The notes beneath the pieces are model-generated. The model was not told the origin of the DNA, made no database searches, and saw only the letters and a program-made list of their open reading frames with translations. Shown here in pieces: positions 26,248-36,408 of a DNA stretch of 64,000 bases (position 1 is the first letter of the stretch; each line of letters starts with the position of its first letter). The position numbers were made by a program, and so were the translations under genes. This stretch comes from Desulfotomaculum copahuensis (GTDB lineage Bacteria > Bacillota > Desulfotomaculia > Desulfotomaculales > Desulfovirgulaceae): positions 1 to 64,000 of the forward strand of contig NZ_LYVF01000040.1 in assembly GCF_001655685.1 (NCBI RefSeq), given 5' to 3'.

Positions 26248-27831
26248 ATGCAAAAAGTTCTGGTTATGGACGGCGTGTCGGAGGAAGGCCTGCGGCCGCT
26301 GCGCCGGGAAGAAGATATTGAAGTTGTCATTGGTCACAAGATGACCGAGGATGAACTGGTCCGGGTCATTCCCGAATACGATGCGCTGATTGTGCGCAGT
26401 GCCACCAAGGTGACCCCCCGCGTGGTTGAGGCGGCGGCCAACCTGAAGGTGATCGGCCGGGCCGGGGTCGGAGTGGACAACATCAACCTGGAGGCGGCTA
26501 CCGCCCGGGGCATCCTGGTGGTCAACGCCCCCGACGGCAATACTATTGCCGCCACGGAGCACACCATCGCCATGATGCTCGCGCTGGCGCGCAACATACC
26601 GCAGGCTGTGGGCCGCCTGAAGGAAGGAGTCTGGGACAAAAAGGCCTTCCTGGGGGTGGAACTGCGTGACAAGACGCTGGGCATCATCGGTTTGGGACGC
26701 ATCGGTTCGGCGGTGGCCAAACGCGCCCAGGCGCTGGAAATGAATGTAGCGGCCTATGACCCTTACATTACCGAGGAAAAGGCGGCCGGCATGGGGGTGG
26801 AACTGCTCTCCCTGGAAGATCTGTTCGCCCGGGCCGATTTCATTACCGTGCATATGCCCAAGACGAAAGAATCCTACCACATGATCGACGCCGCCGCACT
26901 GGCGCAAATGAAGGACGGGGTGCGCATCATCAACTGCGCCCGGGGCGGCATTATTGAAGAGGAAGCGCTTTACCAGGCTATGACGGCGGGCAAAGTGGCC
27001 GGCGCCGCCCTGGATGTCTTTGAAAAGGAACCGAATACGGACAGCCCGCTGCTCTCCCTGCCCAATTTCATCGCCACCCCCCACCTGGGTGCCTCCACCC
27101 GGGAGGCGCAGTTGAACGTGGCGGTGGACGTATCCGATGAAATAGTGGCCGCATTGAGAGGCAAGCTGGTCAAGAATACGGTGAACATCCCTTCGGTCAA
27201 CCCGCAGGTGCTTTCGGCCATCCGGCCATACCTGGGACTGGCGGAGAAACTGGGCAAATTCCTGGCCCAGCTGGTCGGCGGACGGATCAACAAGCTGGAA
27301 GTGGTCTACAGCGGTGAACTGGCCAAACAGGAAGTGGCCTCTTTGACCACCGCCGTGGTCAAGGGCCTGCTGGATCCCATTCTGCAGGTAAATGTGAACT
27401 TCGTCAATGCGCCGGTGCTGGCCAAAAACCGGGGCATCCAGGTTTTCCAGGCCATTGACGGGGAGGCCGACGGTTATGCCAGCCTGATTACCGTCAAGGT
27501 CTATTCGGATAAAACGGAAAAATCGGTGGCCGGCACACTGTTCGGCGTCCATGATCCGCGTATCGTGATGATTGACGGCTACCGCATCGATACCGTGCCG
27601 GAAGGCTACCTGCTCTATGTGCCGCATCTGGATAAACCGCGCATCATCGGGCCGGTGGGCGTGCTGATCGGCGAGCACAACATCAACATCGCCGCCATGC
27701 AGGTGGGCCGCAAGGAAGTGGGCGGCCGGGCGGTGATGATGCTCTCGGTGGACGCGCCGGTGCCCGGGGAAACACTGCAGGAAATCGCCCGCATCGAGGG
27801 CGTGCTGGATGTGAAGATGGTCAGCCTGTAA
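26248..27831 (+). CDS. serA: D-3-phosphoglycerate dehydrogenase
   Basis: 527 residues, the long SerA form that starts serine synthesis. Substrate and NAD domains run to about residue 315 (GRAGVGVDNINLEAATARGI, GLGRIGSAVAKRAQ, the active-site His in ATPHLGAS). An allosteric intervening domain follows, then a C-terminal ACT domain (RIIGPVGVLIGEHNINIAAM) for serine feedback. It begins 5 bp after the aminotransferase stop, with GGGGAGGT, so they are co-transcribed under the T-box. Confidence 0.97.
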   Translation: MQKVLVMDGVSEEGLRPLRREEDIEVVIGHKMTEDELVRVIPEYDALIVRSATKVTPRVVEAAANLKVIGRAGVGVDNINLEAATARGILVVNAPDGNTIAATEHTIAMMLALARNIPQAVGRLKEGVWDKKAFLGVELRDKTLGIIGLGRIGSAVAKRAQALEMNVAAYDPYITEEKAAGMGVELLSLEDLFARADFITVHMPKTKESYHMIDAAALAQMKDGVRIINCARGGIIEEEALYQAMTAGKVAGAALDVFEKEPNTDSPLLSLPNFIATPHLGASTREAQLNVAVDVSDEIVAALRGKLVKNTVNIPSVNPQVLSAIRPYLGLAEKLGKFLAQLVGGRINKLEVVYSGELAKQEVASLTTAVVKGLLDPILQVNVNFVNAPVLAKNRGIQVFQAIDGEADGYASLITVKVYSDKTEKSVAGTLFGVHDPRIVMIDGYRIDTVPEGYLLYVPHLDKPRIIGPVGVLIGEHNINIAAMQVGRKEVGGRAVMMLSVDAPVPGETLQEIARIEGVLDVKMVSL

Positions 27832-27961
27832 AGGCCCCCTTTGGTCAACCGGGAAGGCGGCGCTTGTCCGCCGGCGTGCTCTCATGCACAGGATTATCCA
27901 ATCGGATCAAACTGTCCCGGCCGGATTTCCGGCCGGGTTTATACCATGGGAGATTGATGGT

Positions 27962-28693
27962 ATGAAGGAAACATGCCCGGTGGAACTGCCGCCGGCGGCT
28001 TTGGCCGGGAGTAACAGTCAAAAAAAATGTCCGGAACCGACCGGCCGGGAGACGGTTGTCCTGCTGGTCCGGCACGGGGCCACGGAATGGAACCGCCTCT
28101 CCCGCTACCAGGGTCGGCTGGATGCTCCCTTAAGCGACGAGGGCCTGGCCCAGTTCCGCGCCCTGGTTGCGGCCATGAGTTCCGTGCCCCTGGCCGCGGT
28201 TTACACCGCGCCCCTGGCCCGCTCGGCCGCCGGCGCCGGCATGTTGGCCGACGCACATGGCCTGGAGCCGTTGGTCCTGCCCGGGCTGACGGAAATCTGC
28301 CACGGCGCCTGGGAAGGGCTGCTGCTTTCCGAGGTGGCCGGACGCTACGCCGGCCTGCTACGGCGCTGGCGTACCGCGCCGTATGAGGTGCGCATGCCCG
28401 GTCCGGGCGGTGAGACACTGGCCGAGGTGGAAGAACGTGCCTGGGCCGCTCTGGAGCAAATGGCCGGCGCCCATCCCGGCGGCATCATCCTGGCCGTTTC
28501 CCACGACACCCCCATCCGCACTATAATCAGGCGTGTTTTGAACCTGGATCAGGAGCATTTCTGGCAGATCAAGCTGGACAACACCGGGATCAATGTCCTG
28601 GGCCGCCGGGAAGGCCGCTGGCGGGTGATCATGCTTAACGGCACCTGCCACCTGGGCGGTTTTCTCCGTGCCGGGGAGCAGCTGGCGCTGTAA
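27962..28693 (+). CDS. Histidine phosphatase family protein, candidate phosphoserine phosphatase
   Basis: A 243-residue phosphoglycerate-mutase-like phosphatase. The catalytic motif is LLVRHGATEWNRLSRYQGRL; a glutamate follows in LTEICHGAWEG; the second His is in AVSHDTPIRTI. A 40-residue N-terminal tail is non-conserved. ATG 27962 follows GGGAG; an in-frame upstream start exists but lacks family sequence. Metal-independent phosphoserine phosphatases of this fold are known. The position after the aminotransferase and serA suggests it finishes serine synthesis, but CobC-like or broad phosphatase activity cannot be excluded. Confidence 0.8.
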   Translation: MKETCPVELPPAALAGSNSQKKCPEPTGRETVVLLVRHGATEWNRLSRYQGRLDAPLSDEGLAQFRALVAAMSSVPLAAVYTAPLARSAAGAGMLADAHGLEPLVLPGLTEICHGAWEGLLLSEVAGRYAGLLRRWRTAPYEVRMPGPGGETLAEVEERAWAALEQMAGAHPGGIILAVSHDTPIRTIIRRVLNLDQEHFWQIKLDNTGINVLGRREGRWRVIMLNGTCHLGGFLRAGEQLAL

Positions 28694-28725
28694 GGGAAAA
28701 TGCAGCCGCTTGCTTTGCCTGGATC

Positions 28726-28753
28726 GGAACCGTTCCCGGGATTAAACGGTTCC
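28726..28753 (+). repeat. Stem-loop after the serine operon
   Basis: GGAACCGTT / AACGGTTCC with a ten-base loop and no U-tract. It may mark the operon end or stabilise the message. Confidence 0.5.
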
Positions 28754-28813
28754 AAGAACATATATACTGAACCCAACACGCCTGCCGGGCCGCCGTTTAC
28801 CCGCGCCGCCGGG

Positions 28814-28842
28814 TTCAAATGGGGTGTATTTTGTGTTAAAAT
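28814..28842 (+). promoter_or_regulatory. Candidate promoter of the serS leader
   Basis: TTCAAA, 17-bp spacer, TAAAAT. The transcript would start near 28849 and run through about 230 nt of structured leader to serS. Confidence 0.5.
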
Positions 28843-28904
28843 GGAACCGGGGATGAAAACAGGTAACGGCTGGAAATAATACATAGCAACCTATGATTGG
28901 AATC

Positions 28905-30361
<1,457 letters not shown>

Positions 30362-30416
30362 ACAGGTATACGCGTAAACCCATGAATGATTAAGTACCGC
30401 GACCGCAATAACACTT

Positions 30417-30457
30417 CCCCCCGGCCGGCTGATTGCGCCGCCGGGCTCGTTTTTCTT
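30417..30457 (+). terminator. Terminator after serS
   Basis: A GC stem (CCCGGCCGGC with GCCGCCGGG) followed by CTCGTTTTTCTT. Confidence 0.65.
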
Positions 30458-30461
30458 CCTG

Positions 30462-30490
30462 TTGACAGTGTTTTTCCCGCGTGTTATACT
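30462..30490 (+). promoter_or_regulatory. Strong sigma-A promoter of tRNA-Ser genes
   Basis: TTGACA, exactly 17 bp, TATACT, 26 bp before the first tRNA. Confidence 0.9.
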
Positions 30491-30515
30491 ATGATATGCC
30501 ACTCGGGGATAGCAT

Positions 30516-30605
30516 GGAGGGGTGTCCGAGCGGTTTAAGGAGGCGGTCTTGAAAACCGTTGAACCATCACTGGTTCCGTGGGTTCGAATCCCACTCCCTC
30601 CGCCA
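30516..30605 (+). tRNA. tRNA-Ser (anticodon TGA)
   Basis: Acceptor GGAGGGG...CCCTCCG plus encoded CCA, anticodon loop CTTGAAA, long variable arm typical of serine tRNA, and T-arm GGGTTCGAATCCC. It reads UCA, and by wobble other UCN codons. Confidence 0.97.
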
Positions 30606-30622
30606 GGTGAATAATTTTAGAT

Positions 30623-30717
30623 GGAGAGCTGGCCGAGTAGGCTGAAGGCGCTCGCCTGCTAAGCGAGTAGACGGTTCTAAAGCTGTCTCGAGGGTTCGAA
30701 TCCCTCGCTCTCCGCCA
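30623..30717 (+). tRNA. tRNA-Ser (anticodon GCT)
   Basis: Acceptor GGAGAGC...GCTCTCC with encoded GCCA, anticodon loop CTGCTAA, long variable arm GTAGACGGTTC..., and T-arm AGGGTTCGAATCCCT. It reads AGC/AGU. Confidence 0.97.
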
Positions 30718-30827
30718 TTTTGGAGCGGTGTATCAAACGCACCGCTCCCGCCATTTCCCGGCGGTTTGGCAAAAGCAGATTTTTTCCCTCTCAATTCACG
30801 GCCTTGTATGTGGTAAAAGAAAACACC

Positions 30828-30856
30828 TTGACTTTCACCGCCGGTTTTGTTAGAAT
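30828..30856 (+). promoter_or_regulatory. Sigma-A promoter of tRNA-Arg genes
   Basis: TTGACT, 17 bp, TAGAAT, 35 bp before tRNA-Arg(ACG). Confidence 0.8.
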
Positions 30857-30890
30857 TAACTTTGCCAGCCGGCAAGGCTGCCGTTTAAAT

Positions 30891-30967
<77 letters not shown>

Positions 30968-31049
30968 GCTGTATTCCACTGCCCACCGGTTAGGTGGGCA
31001 GACCTGCATCCGGGACGTTTAACAGACAAAATCAACCGCGATCAACCAC

Positions 31050-31126
31050 GCGCCCGTAGCTCAGGCGGATAGAGCAGCGGTTTCCTAAACCGCGTGCCGG
31101 GGGTTCGAGTCCCTCCGGGCGCACCA
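31050..31126 (+). tRNA. tRNA-Arg (anticodon CCT)
   Basis: Acceptor GCGCCCG...CGGGCGC with encoded ACCA, anticodon loop TTCCTAA, and T-arm GGGGTTCGAGTCCC. It reads AGG. Confidence 0.97.
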
Positions 31127-31136
31127 TGAAAGCCTG

Positions 31137-31165
31137 ACCCCGCAAGGTTTGCGGGGTTTCGTTTT
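31137..31165 (+). terminator. Terminator after tRNA-Arg genes
   Basis: CCCCGCAA-GGT-TTGCGGGG followed by TTTCGTTTT. Confidence 0.88.
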
Positions 31166-31240
31166 CAGAAAGGCCATTTGGGGAGTAGTTTGGCTGCAAA
31201 GACACTAAAGTGTTGCTGCGGCAAACAACGTAAGAAGTAC

Positions 31241-31287
31241 TTGTCACCCACTCATAATTATGCTATGTTTAATGTATAAATTATGAG
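31241..31287 (+). promoter_or_regulatory. Toxin-antitoxin promoter with overlapping operator
   Basis: TTGTCA (31241), 17-bp spacer, TATGTT (31264). A perfect inverted repeat CTCATAATT (31251-31259) / AATTATGAG (31279-31287) brackets the -10 element, as expected for an autoregulated antitoxin operator. Confidence 0.75.
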
Positions 31288-31303
31288 AGCGGGAGGGTTT
31301 TTC

Positions 31304-31576
31304 ATGCCGCAAATCCGTCCTGTTTCGGATTTAAGAAATAACGCCAATGAGATTTCCGAGTTTTGTCACCGGGAAGGGGAGCCGGTATTCATAACCAGGA
31401 ATGGCGTAGGTGATATGGTGGTGATGAGTATAGAGGCCTATGAGCGGCAACAGGCGCTCATAGAGCTTTATGGCAAGCTGTCGGAGGCTGAAGCGGAGAT
31501 TGCCGGCGGCATTGCCGGAAAAGATTTTTTCGAGTTTGCCAAAAAGCTGCGGTCGAATGTCCATGGAAAAGTATAA
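31304..31576 (+). CDS. Phd/YefM-family antitoxin
   Basis: A 90-residue protein with the Phd/YefM N-terminal DNA-binding fold (IRPVSDLRNNANEISEFCHR, EPVFITRNGVGDMVVMSIEA) and a C-terminal toxin-neutralising helix. ATG 31304 follows GGGAGGG; a GTG/ATG further up would overlap the operator. It overlaps the toxin gene by 14 bp, which couples their translation, and probably represses its own promoter through the palindrome just upstream. Confidence 0.92.
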   Translation: MPQIRPVSDLRNNANEISEFCHREGEPVFITRNGVGDMVVMSIEAYERQQALIELYGKLSEAEAEIAGGIAGKDFFEFAKKLRSNVHGKV

Positions 31577-31865
31577 ACTGCTGATTTTTCCCTCGGCACA
31601 GCAGGATTTAAAAGATATTGTGGATTATGTCAATGCTCTCTCGGCGGATGCCGCGCTTAAACTGTATGATCAAATTGTGGACGGCATCGGTTCACTGGGG
31701 CGGATGCCTTTGCGCTGTCCGTTACTTAAAAGTAATGTGTTGCGGGCAAAGGGTTATCGCGTTCTGGTGGTGCAAAACTACCTTGTTTTTTACGTCGTAA
31801 AAGGTTCGACAGTGGAAATACGGCGTATCCTGCATGGCCGGAGGCGATATGAGTTTCTGCTGTAG
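31563..31865 (+). CDS. RelE/ParE-family toxin
   Basis: 100 residues with the ParE/RelE plan: YKLLIFPSAQQDLKDIVDYV, then GRMPLRCPLLKSN, GYRVLVVQNYLVFYVVKGST and the C-terminal RRILHGRRRYEFLL. ParE members poison gyrase and RelE members cut mRNA on the ribosome; sequence alone does not decide between them, though the IV-I-RILHGRR-type ending is common to both. ATG 31563 lies inside the antitoxin 3' end. Confidence 0.9.
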   Translation: MEKYKLLIFPSAQQDLKDIVDYVNALSADAALKLYDQIVDGIGSLGRMPLRCPLLKSNVLRAKGYRVLVVQNYLVFYVVKGSTVEIRRILHGRRRYEFLL

Positions 31866-32002
31866 CACGTGAAAGACGGACCGGGCCGGACAGGGGTTAT
31901 GACCCTGCCGGAATGATAATACCTGGACAAATTACCTGCTTTTATTTATACTGGATATAGATTGTGATTTGTTGATCAATTCAAAAGGGAGGCGGAGGTA
32001 TT

Positions 32003-32623
32003 TTGAACGACATGCGCAGACCAAGGGTGATTGCATTCGGATTTTCAAATCGCGGCGAATTCCCCGTGCCCGGTGTGGAAATTGGTTTTGCGGTAAACGG
32101 TATTTACCACAGCATCAGGATCAGCGACATGTTTGCACAAATTTCCCGGCTTGATCCGGTGACCATTGCCCCGCGGAAAATAAAAGAGGTGCTGTTTGCC
32201 GAACCAAACCGGGATCCGTCCGAACCGATTGACGTTTTCACAGATCAATTGACGCAAATAGATTTCTGGCCATTGGTGTCCGAGGGGGAACTGCAGATCT
32301 GGCAGCAAAAAAAAGAGCTTGCTTTGTATCACGACGCCGGTTCTATGCGTAGGGTGATGCTCAAAGTTTTATTTGAAGAAAACCGTAAATCACCGGAGAC
32401 TGAAATCAGCTTCCGGGATCTGGCGGCACTGATGAAAACAACCATGGAACTGCTGGCGCCGGAAGTGCATGCAATGGACAAGGATGGACTGATCAGGCGT
32501 TCCGGCGACCCAAATATTGTTCAACCGTCCGACTGGCTGTTGTTGACCGAACAGGGCGTACAGGAACTGGAACAGCATAAAAGTATAAAGCTTTCCGAAT
32601 CATATCAATTGTTGACTTATTAG
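32003..32623 (+). CDS. Hypothetical protein between toxin gene and toxin remnant
   Basis: A 206-residue soluble protein I do not recognise. It has no membrane segment or signal peptide. The N-terminal half (VIAFGFSNRGEFPVPGVEIG, FAVNGIYHSIRISDMFAQIS) looks beta-rich; the C-terminal half (from about 110) is helical with an arrangement reminiscent of a winged-helix region (LLTEQGVQELEQHK), which is speculative. The likely start is TTG 32003 behind GGAGGCGGAGG; ATG 32012 is the alternative. It lies between an intact parE-like gene and a decayed copy, which suggests an accessory segment. Confidence 0.6.
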   Translation: MNDMRRPRVIAFGFSNRGEFPVPGVEIGFAVNGIYHSIRISDMFAQISRLDPVTIAPRKIKEVLFAEPNRDPSEPIDVFTDQLTQIDFWPLVSEGELQIWQQKKELALYHDAGSMRRVMLKVLFEENRKSPETEISFRDLAALMKTTMELLAPEVHAMDKDGLIRRSGDPNIVQPSDWLLLTEQGVQELEQHKSIKLSESYQLLTY

Positions 32624-32633
32624 TCAAAAAGTT

Positions 32634-32758
32634 TGTTGTATTGCGGGCAAAGGCAAACCGTGTTTTGGTGGTACAAAACCACCTTTTTTTATGCCGCAAA
32701 GGTTTTCGCGGTGGTAATACGGCATGGAGGGGGAAGGTATGAAGTTCTCGCCACAGCC
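32634..32758 (+). pseudogene. Decayed 3' fragment of a RelE/ParE toxin gene
   Basis: Bases 32635-32755 align with 31734-31862 of the intact toxin: TTGCGGGCAAAGG is identical, then CGTGTTTTGGTGGTACAAAA against CGCGTTCTGGTGGTGCAAAA, and so on with small deletions that break the frame. The upstream two thirds and any antitoxin are missing. Confidence 0.8.
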
Positions 32759-32780
32759 CCGGTCACTGGATCGCAGGCTT

Positions 32781-34106
32781 TCAAAGTGCGCCGCCGCCCG
32801 GGTTTGCCGGAAGGCGGCGGCCTGCCACGCCCCATGGCCGGGCGGATAGGACACGCACCGGCACCAGGGAACCCCGCAATTCCGGAGCGATGGCCGGAAA
32901 GCGTACCTTGACATAGTGTTCGGAATGGCCTTCCCCGGCTCCGTCCGCCACTTTTTCCACCAGCACCTGCACTTTTTTGCCGGTCAATCCCCGGTAAAAT
33001 TCCAGGGATAATTCTTCGCCCAGCGCCCGCAACTCCTGCACCCTTTTCTTTTTCACATCCGGGGCGACCTGTCCGGGAAAAGAGGCGGCCGTCGTTCCCG
33101 GCCGGGGCGAGTAGGGGAAAACGTGCAGGTGGCTGAAGGCCAGCTGCCGGACCAGGAACATGGTTTGCTGATGATCTTCAGCGGTTTCGCCGGGGAAGCC
33201 GGCAATCAGATCCGTCCATACGGCCAGGCCGGGGATCAGCTTGCGCGCCGCTTCCACCAAACGGGCATAATCATCCGCCGTATACCGGCGCCCCATTTTC
33301 TCCAGCACCCGGTTGGAGCCGCTTTGCAGCGGCAGGTAGAGAAAAGGGCAGACTTTTGTTGATGTGGCGATGGCCTCCAACAGCTCATAAGTTAAATCCA
33401 TCGGTTCCACATAATCCAGACGGAGACGGAAATCACCGGGCAATGCGCCGGCCTCCCGGATGAGCCGGGCCAGGTTCCACCCGGAAATATCTTTGCCGTA
33501 GGTGCCCAGGTGGGTGCCGGCCAGAATGATCTCCCGGTTGCCCTTTTCCGCCAGGTGACGCACCCGGGCCAGCACTCCGGCCGGTTCCAGGCTGCGGGGC
33601 AGGCCGCGGGCCAGCCGCACTACGCAGTAAGTGCAGGACTCGTCGCAGCCCTCCTGGATTTTGATCACCGGCCGGGTGCGTCCGTACCGGCTGGGCTGGG
33701 GCAGTTCCTCGAAGGCTTCCCCCGGCCGGTGTGCGGTAACCAGCAGCCGTTCCGTGTTTTCACCGGCCAGGCGCCGGGAAATTAACTCCGGCAGGCGCGA
33801 CCGGCCCGTGGTGCCGGTGAGCATGTCCACCCCGGACAGCCGGGCGGCTATGTCCCGCCCGTACACCTGCGGGTAACATCCGGTCAGCACCACCAGCGCC
33901 CCCGGATTCTCCCTTTTGGCTTTGGCGGCCAGGCGTCGCGCCTCGGCGGCCGCCGCCCCGGTGACCGCACAGCTGTTGATGATGTAAATGTCCGCCGTGT
34001 CTTTGGTTTCCTTGAAACCGGCCGCCGTCATGACTTCGGCCAGTGCCCGCCCCTCGTGCTGGTTGACCGGGCAGCCCAGGGTCTTGATTTGAAAAGTGTA
34101 AGGCAA
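32781..34106 (-). CDS. mtaB: tRNA threonylcarbamoyladenosine methylthiotransferase MtaB
   Basis: A 441-residue radical-SAM methylthiotransferase that makes ms2t6A37 in ANN-decoding tRNAs. The N-terminal domain has its three cluster cysteines (TLGCPVNQHEG, IINSCAVTG, VLTGCYPQV), the radical-SAM motif is CDESCTYC, and a TRAM-like tail ends the protein. MtaB rather than MiaB is inferred from the VNQ.E...A-type N-terminus and the GTHLGTYGKDISG block. The usual GCKVNQ reads GCPVNQ. The start is TTG 34106 behind GGAGGGG. It converges with the toxin remnant, 22 bp away. Confidence 0.88.
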   Translation of the reverse strand: MPYTFQIKTLGCPVNQHEGRALAEVMTAAGFKETKDTADIYIINSCAVTGAAAAEARRLAAKAKRENPGALVVLTGCYPQVYGRDIAARLSGVDMLTGTTGRSRLPELISRRLAGENTERLLVTAHRPGEAFEELPQPSRYGRTRPVIKIQEGCDESCTYCVVRLARGLPRSLEPAGVLARVRHLAEKGNREIILAGTHLGTYGKDISGWNLARLIREAGALPGDFRLRLDYVEPMDLTYELLEAIATSTKVCPFLYLPLQSGSNRVLEKMGRRYTADDYARLVEAARKLIPGLAVWTDLIAGFPGETAEDHQQTMFLVRQLAFSHLHVFPYSPRPGTTAASFPGQVAPDVKKKRVQELRALGEELSLEFYRGLTGKKVQVLVEKVADGAGEGHSEHYVKVRFPAIAPELRGSLVPVRVLSARPWGVAGRRLPANPGGGAL

Positions 34107-34376
34107 AAAGATTCCCCTCCGGAAAAGCGCCAGGCGCTATTGCCTTTGATTATACCACGTGCCGGCGCCGGATCCCAACTGCGAAACAGCAGTCGCCGGC
34201 GGGAGCGGCATGGAAGGCGATCCGGAGGTGGCGTGCCGTGTCAGGCATGATTCTCTGATCGCTTCGCCGCAGGCGGCGTAGGAGTCCATCCCGTAAAAGC
34301 TTTTTTGACTGGCAGGCCTGACGGCGTGCCTGTTGATCTGCTGTTGAACCGGTTCGTCATCCCGGATTGGCCGTAT

Positions 34377-35201
34377 TTACGACCCGGTCCCGGCTGTCAT
34401 GCCGGCGCCCGGCGCGGGGCGAACGGTTTTCCGGGTGACGGCGGCGCGCAGCCGTTCCCCCGCTTGCCGGATTTCACCGGTGGCTGGCAGGCCGTCCAGG
34501 ATCTTTTCCAAATAGCCGCGGCGGTTGATTTCGGCCAGCGTCCAGGGAAAATTGATGTCATAAACCCAGGAAAGCATTAAAAGCTTCCGGTCGTTGTAAT
34601 TTTTCATATCGTCGTACCGGCAGAGCCGTCCCTGCAGCAGGTTGTGAATTAACACCGGCGAATAACCCGGGGTGTTCGGCAGTGCGGAGTTGAGCGCCCG
34701 GTTTGGCTTTTGATTTTCCCGGGCCAGGGATTCCGTGAATAGATACAGGATATCCAGTTTGTCCGCATCCCGGATCAAGCGGGCGAATAAGCTTTGGCGC
34801 TCCGGCAGGGGGTGCGGCAACTCGCGCCGGTTATGATACTCAACCGCTTTGGTGATTAGATTTTCTTCTTCCGCCGGGAGGCCGGACAGCGCGCCGGTCC
34901 CGGCCAGTTCGCGTATGCCCAGCAGGGCGTGGTTTTCCGAGCGCCGGTCGTTAAAAGTACGGTAGGTGGCGTATTGTTTGAAACGCCCCACGTCATGAAG
35001 CAGGGCGACCGCTTCGGCCAGGTTGAGGTCCGCCGCTTCGAGGTGCAGGGAATTTCCGAGCAGGCGCATTTCTTCGCATACCCGCCCGGTGTGTGCTTCC
35101 TTCAGGTGGATGCCGTCCTGCACGGCCGGGTCGTCGCTGTAAAAAACGCGCACGTACCGGATGAACCACTCTTTCAAGGCTTGCAGTTGCGCCGGTTGCA
35201 A
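34377..35201 (-). CDS. HD-domain phosphohydrolase
   Basis: A 274-residue soluble protein with an HD metal-binding core: H in HLKEAHT, HD in LLHDVGRFKQ, a further His in EYHNRRELPHP, and Asp in IRDADKLDILY. The family hydrolyses nucleotides or cyclic nucleotides, and no substrate is evident. Initiation appears to be TTG 35201, preceded by AAAGGGG at about 10 bases. It is a single gene on the minus strand. The 270 bp to mtaB hold no recognisable feature. Confidence 0.8.
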   Translation of the reverse strand: MQPAQLQALKEWFIRYVRVFYSDDPAVQDGIHLKEAHTGRVCEEMRLLGNSLHLEAADLNLAEAVALLHDVGRFKQYATYRTFNDRRSENHALLGIRELAGTGALSGLPAEEENLITKAVEYHNRRELPHPLPERQSLFARLIRDADKLDILYLFTESLARENQKPNRALNSALPNTPGYSPVLIHNLLQGRLCRYDDMKNYNDRKLLMLSWVYDINFPWTLAEINRRGYLEKILDGLPATGEIRQAGERLRAAVTRKTVRPAPGAGMTAGTGS

Positions 35202-35774
35202 AATAAAAACCCCTTTCCCGGTTGTGGTGCGAACGTCCGCCGGATTGCCGGCTGAAACGGGAGAATGCCGCCGCGGACGGTGATCATGACAACATCCCGC
35301 CGTGGTTTCACCGGACTGGACGCTGCTGCTGAAAAAGATGGAGTGCTTACCGGTTATTATAGTACCATAACAAAGTTAAAAAAACATTTAAGTTACGTGC
35401 TTTATCCGGCGGTAATGTATGCACAGCGCCCCGGCACCGGCAGGGCCGGGGCCGCAACGGGTTTTGATGCGTCAGCACGCCACAAAAAAGCACGGGGTTC
35501 TAAACAGCTAAATAAACCATAGAAATATATGACCTCTTATGATACAACATTTCCATGAGGCTAAGTGAATTGGCGAAGATAAACGGAATTACATAAGGAA
35601 CGGTTTGAAGTGTCAATGAAAGAGCGTTTCATTTGAGTAAGAAATTGTCACTCTCTGAGCGGGGCAGCGGCCTTGACAGCTGCCCCGCATGTGGTAAAAC
35701 CGTAATAACCGCGGGGTTGCCAGAAGCGGGCGGTTTATGATAAACTATAAAAGATCGGCAATGGCGGGGGAGGA
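35202..35774. other. Divergent intergenic region with stem-loops
   Basis: 573 bp without a credible gene. It holds ATGAAA-GAGCG-TTTCAT near 35615 and a strong stem GCGGGGCAGC / GCTGCCCCGC at 35659-35689 with no U-tract. A loose tadA promoter (TTGCCA ... TAAACT) lies near 35717-35747. Confidence 0.45.
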
Positions 35775-36236
35775 ATGGCCACGGAGCATCATCGCTACAT
35801 GCGGGAAGCTTTGACCGAAGCTCAAAAGGCTTATGACCGGGGCGAAGTACCGATTGGTGCGGTGGTGGTTTTGGACGGTGAAATTATCGGCCGCGGACAC
35901 AACCTGCGCGAAACCCTGGTGGACAGCACCGCCCACGCGGAAATCCTCGCCCTGCGCGAAGCGGCCCGCCATGTGGGCGACTGGCGCCTGACGGGGACCA
36001 CCCTGTACAGCACGATTGAACCCTGTCCGATGTGCGCCGGCGCGCTGGTGCAGTTCCGGGTGGGGACGCTGGTGTACGGGGCGGCGGATCCCAAGGCCGG
36101 CGCGGTGGATTCAATCATGGACGTGGTGCGGGAACCGCGCTTCAACCACCGGGTGGCGGTGGTTTCCGGCGTGCTGGCGGATGAGTGTGCCGGCATCATC
36201 CGGCGCTTTTTCCGGGAACTGAGGCAGAAAAGTTAA
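35775..36236 (+). CDS. tadA: tRNA adenosine(34) deaminase TadA
   Basis: A 153-residue zinc deaminase that converts A34 to inosine, classically in tRNA-Arg(ACG). Zinc and catalytic residues are in AHAEILALREA (HAE) and IEPCPMCAGALVQ (PCxxC). In Bacillus, tadA precedes SRP RNA and dnaX; here the same order is kept but separated by about 14 kb. Its substrate tRNA gene is at 30891. The ATG follows GGGGGAGGA. Confidence 0.97.
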   Translation: MATEHHRYMREALTEAQKAYDRGEVPIGAVVVLDGEIIGRGHNLRETLVDSTAHAEILALREAARHVGDWRLTGTTLYSTIEPCPMCAGALVQFRVGTLVYGAADPKAGAVDSIMDVVREPRFNHRVAVVSGVLADECAGIIRRFFRELRQKS

Positions 36237-36260
36237 TCCGGCAGGGAAACAGCCACATGT

Positions 36261-36353
36261 GGAGAGATGGCCGAGTGGTTGAAGGCGCTCGACTCGAAAT
36301 CGAGTGTGCTGTGTTGAGCAGTACCGTGGGTTCGAATCCCACTCTCTCCGCCA
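36261..36353 (+). tRNA. tRNA-Ser (anticodon CGA)
   Basis: Acceptor GGAGAGA...TCTCTCC with encoded GCCA, anticodon loop CTCGAAA, and a long variable arm. It reads UCG. Confidence 0.97.
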
Positions 36354-36366
36354 ATCTGGATAAGCC

Positions 36367-36408
36367 AAGGGGGTTTCGCTGGTTTGGTGCGAAACCCCTT
36401 GTTTTTTC
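36367..36408 (+). terminator. Terminator after tRNA-Ser(CGA)
   Basis: AAGGGGGTTTCGC ... GCGAAACCCCTT followed by GTTTTTTC. The rest, up to 36658, has no clear feature apart from the helicase ribosome site. Confidence 0.88.

Noticed and set aside
26182-27885. A 567-codon minus-strand open frame
   Set aside because: Antisense of serA; no start context and no family features.
30567-30875. Minus-strand open frame across the tRNA-Ser genes
   Set aside because: It is the reverse complement of tRNA sequence; spurious frames of this kind are common over tRNA genes.
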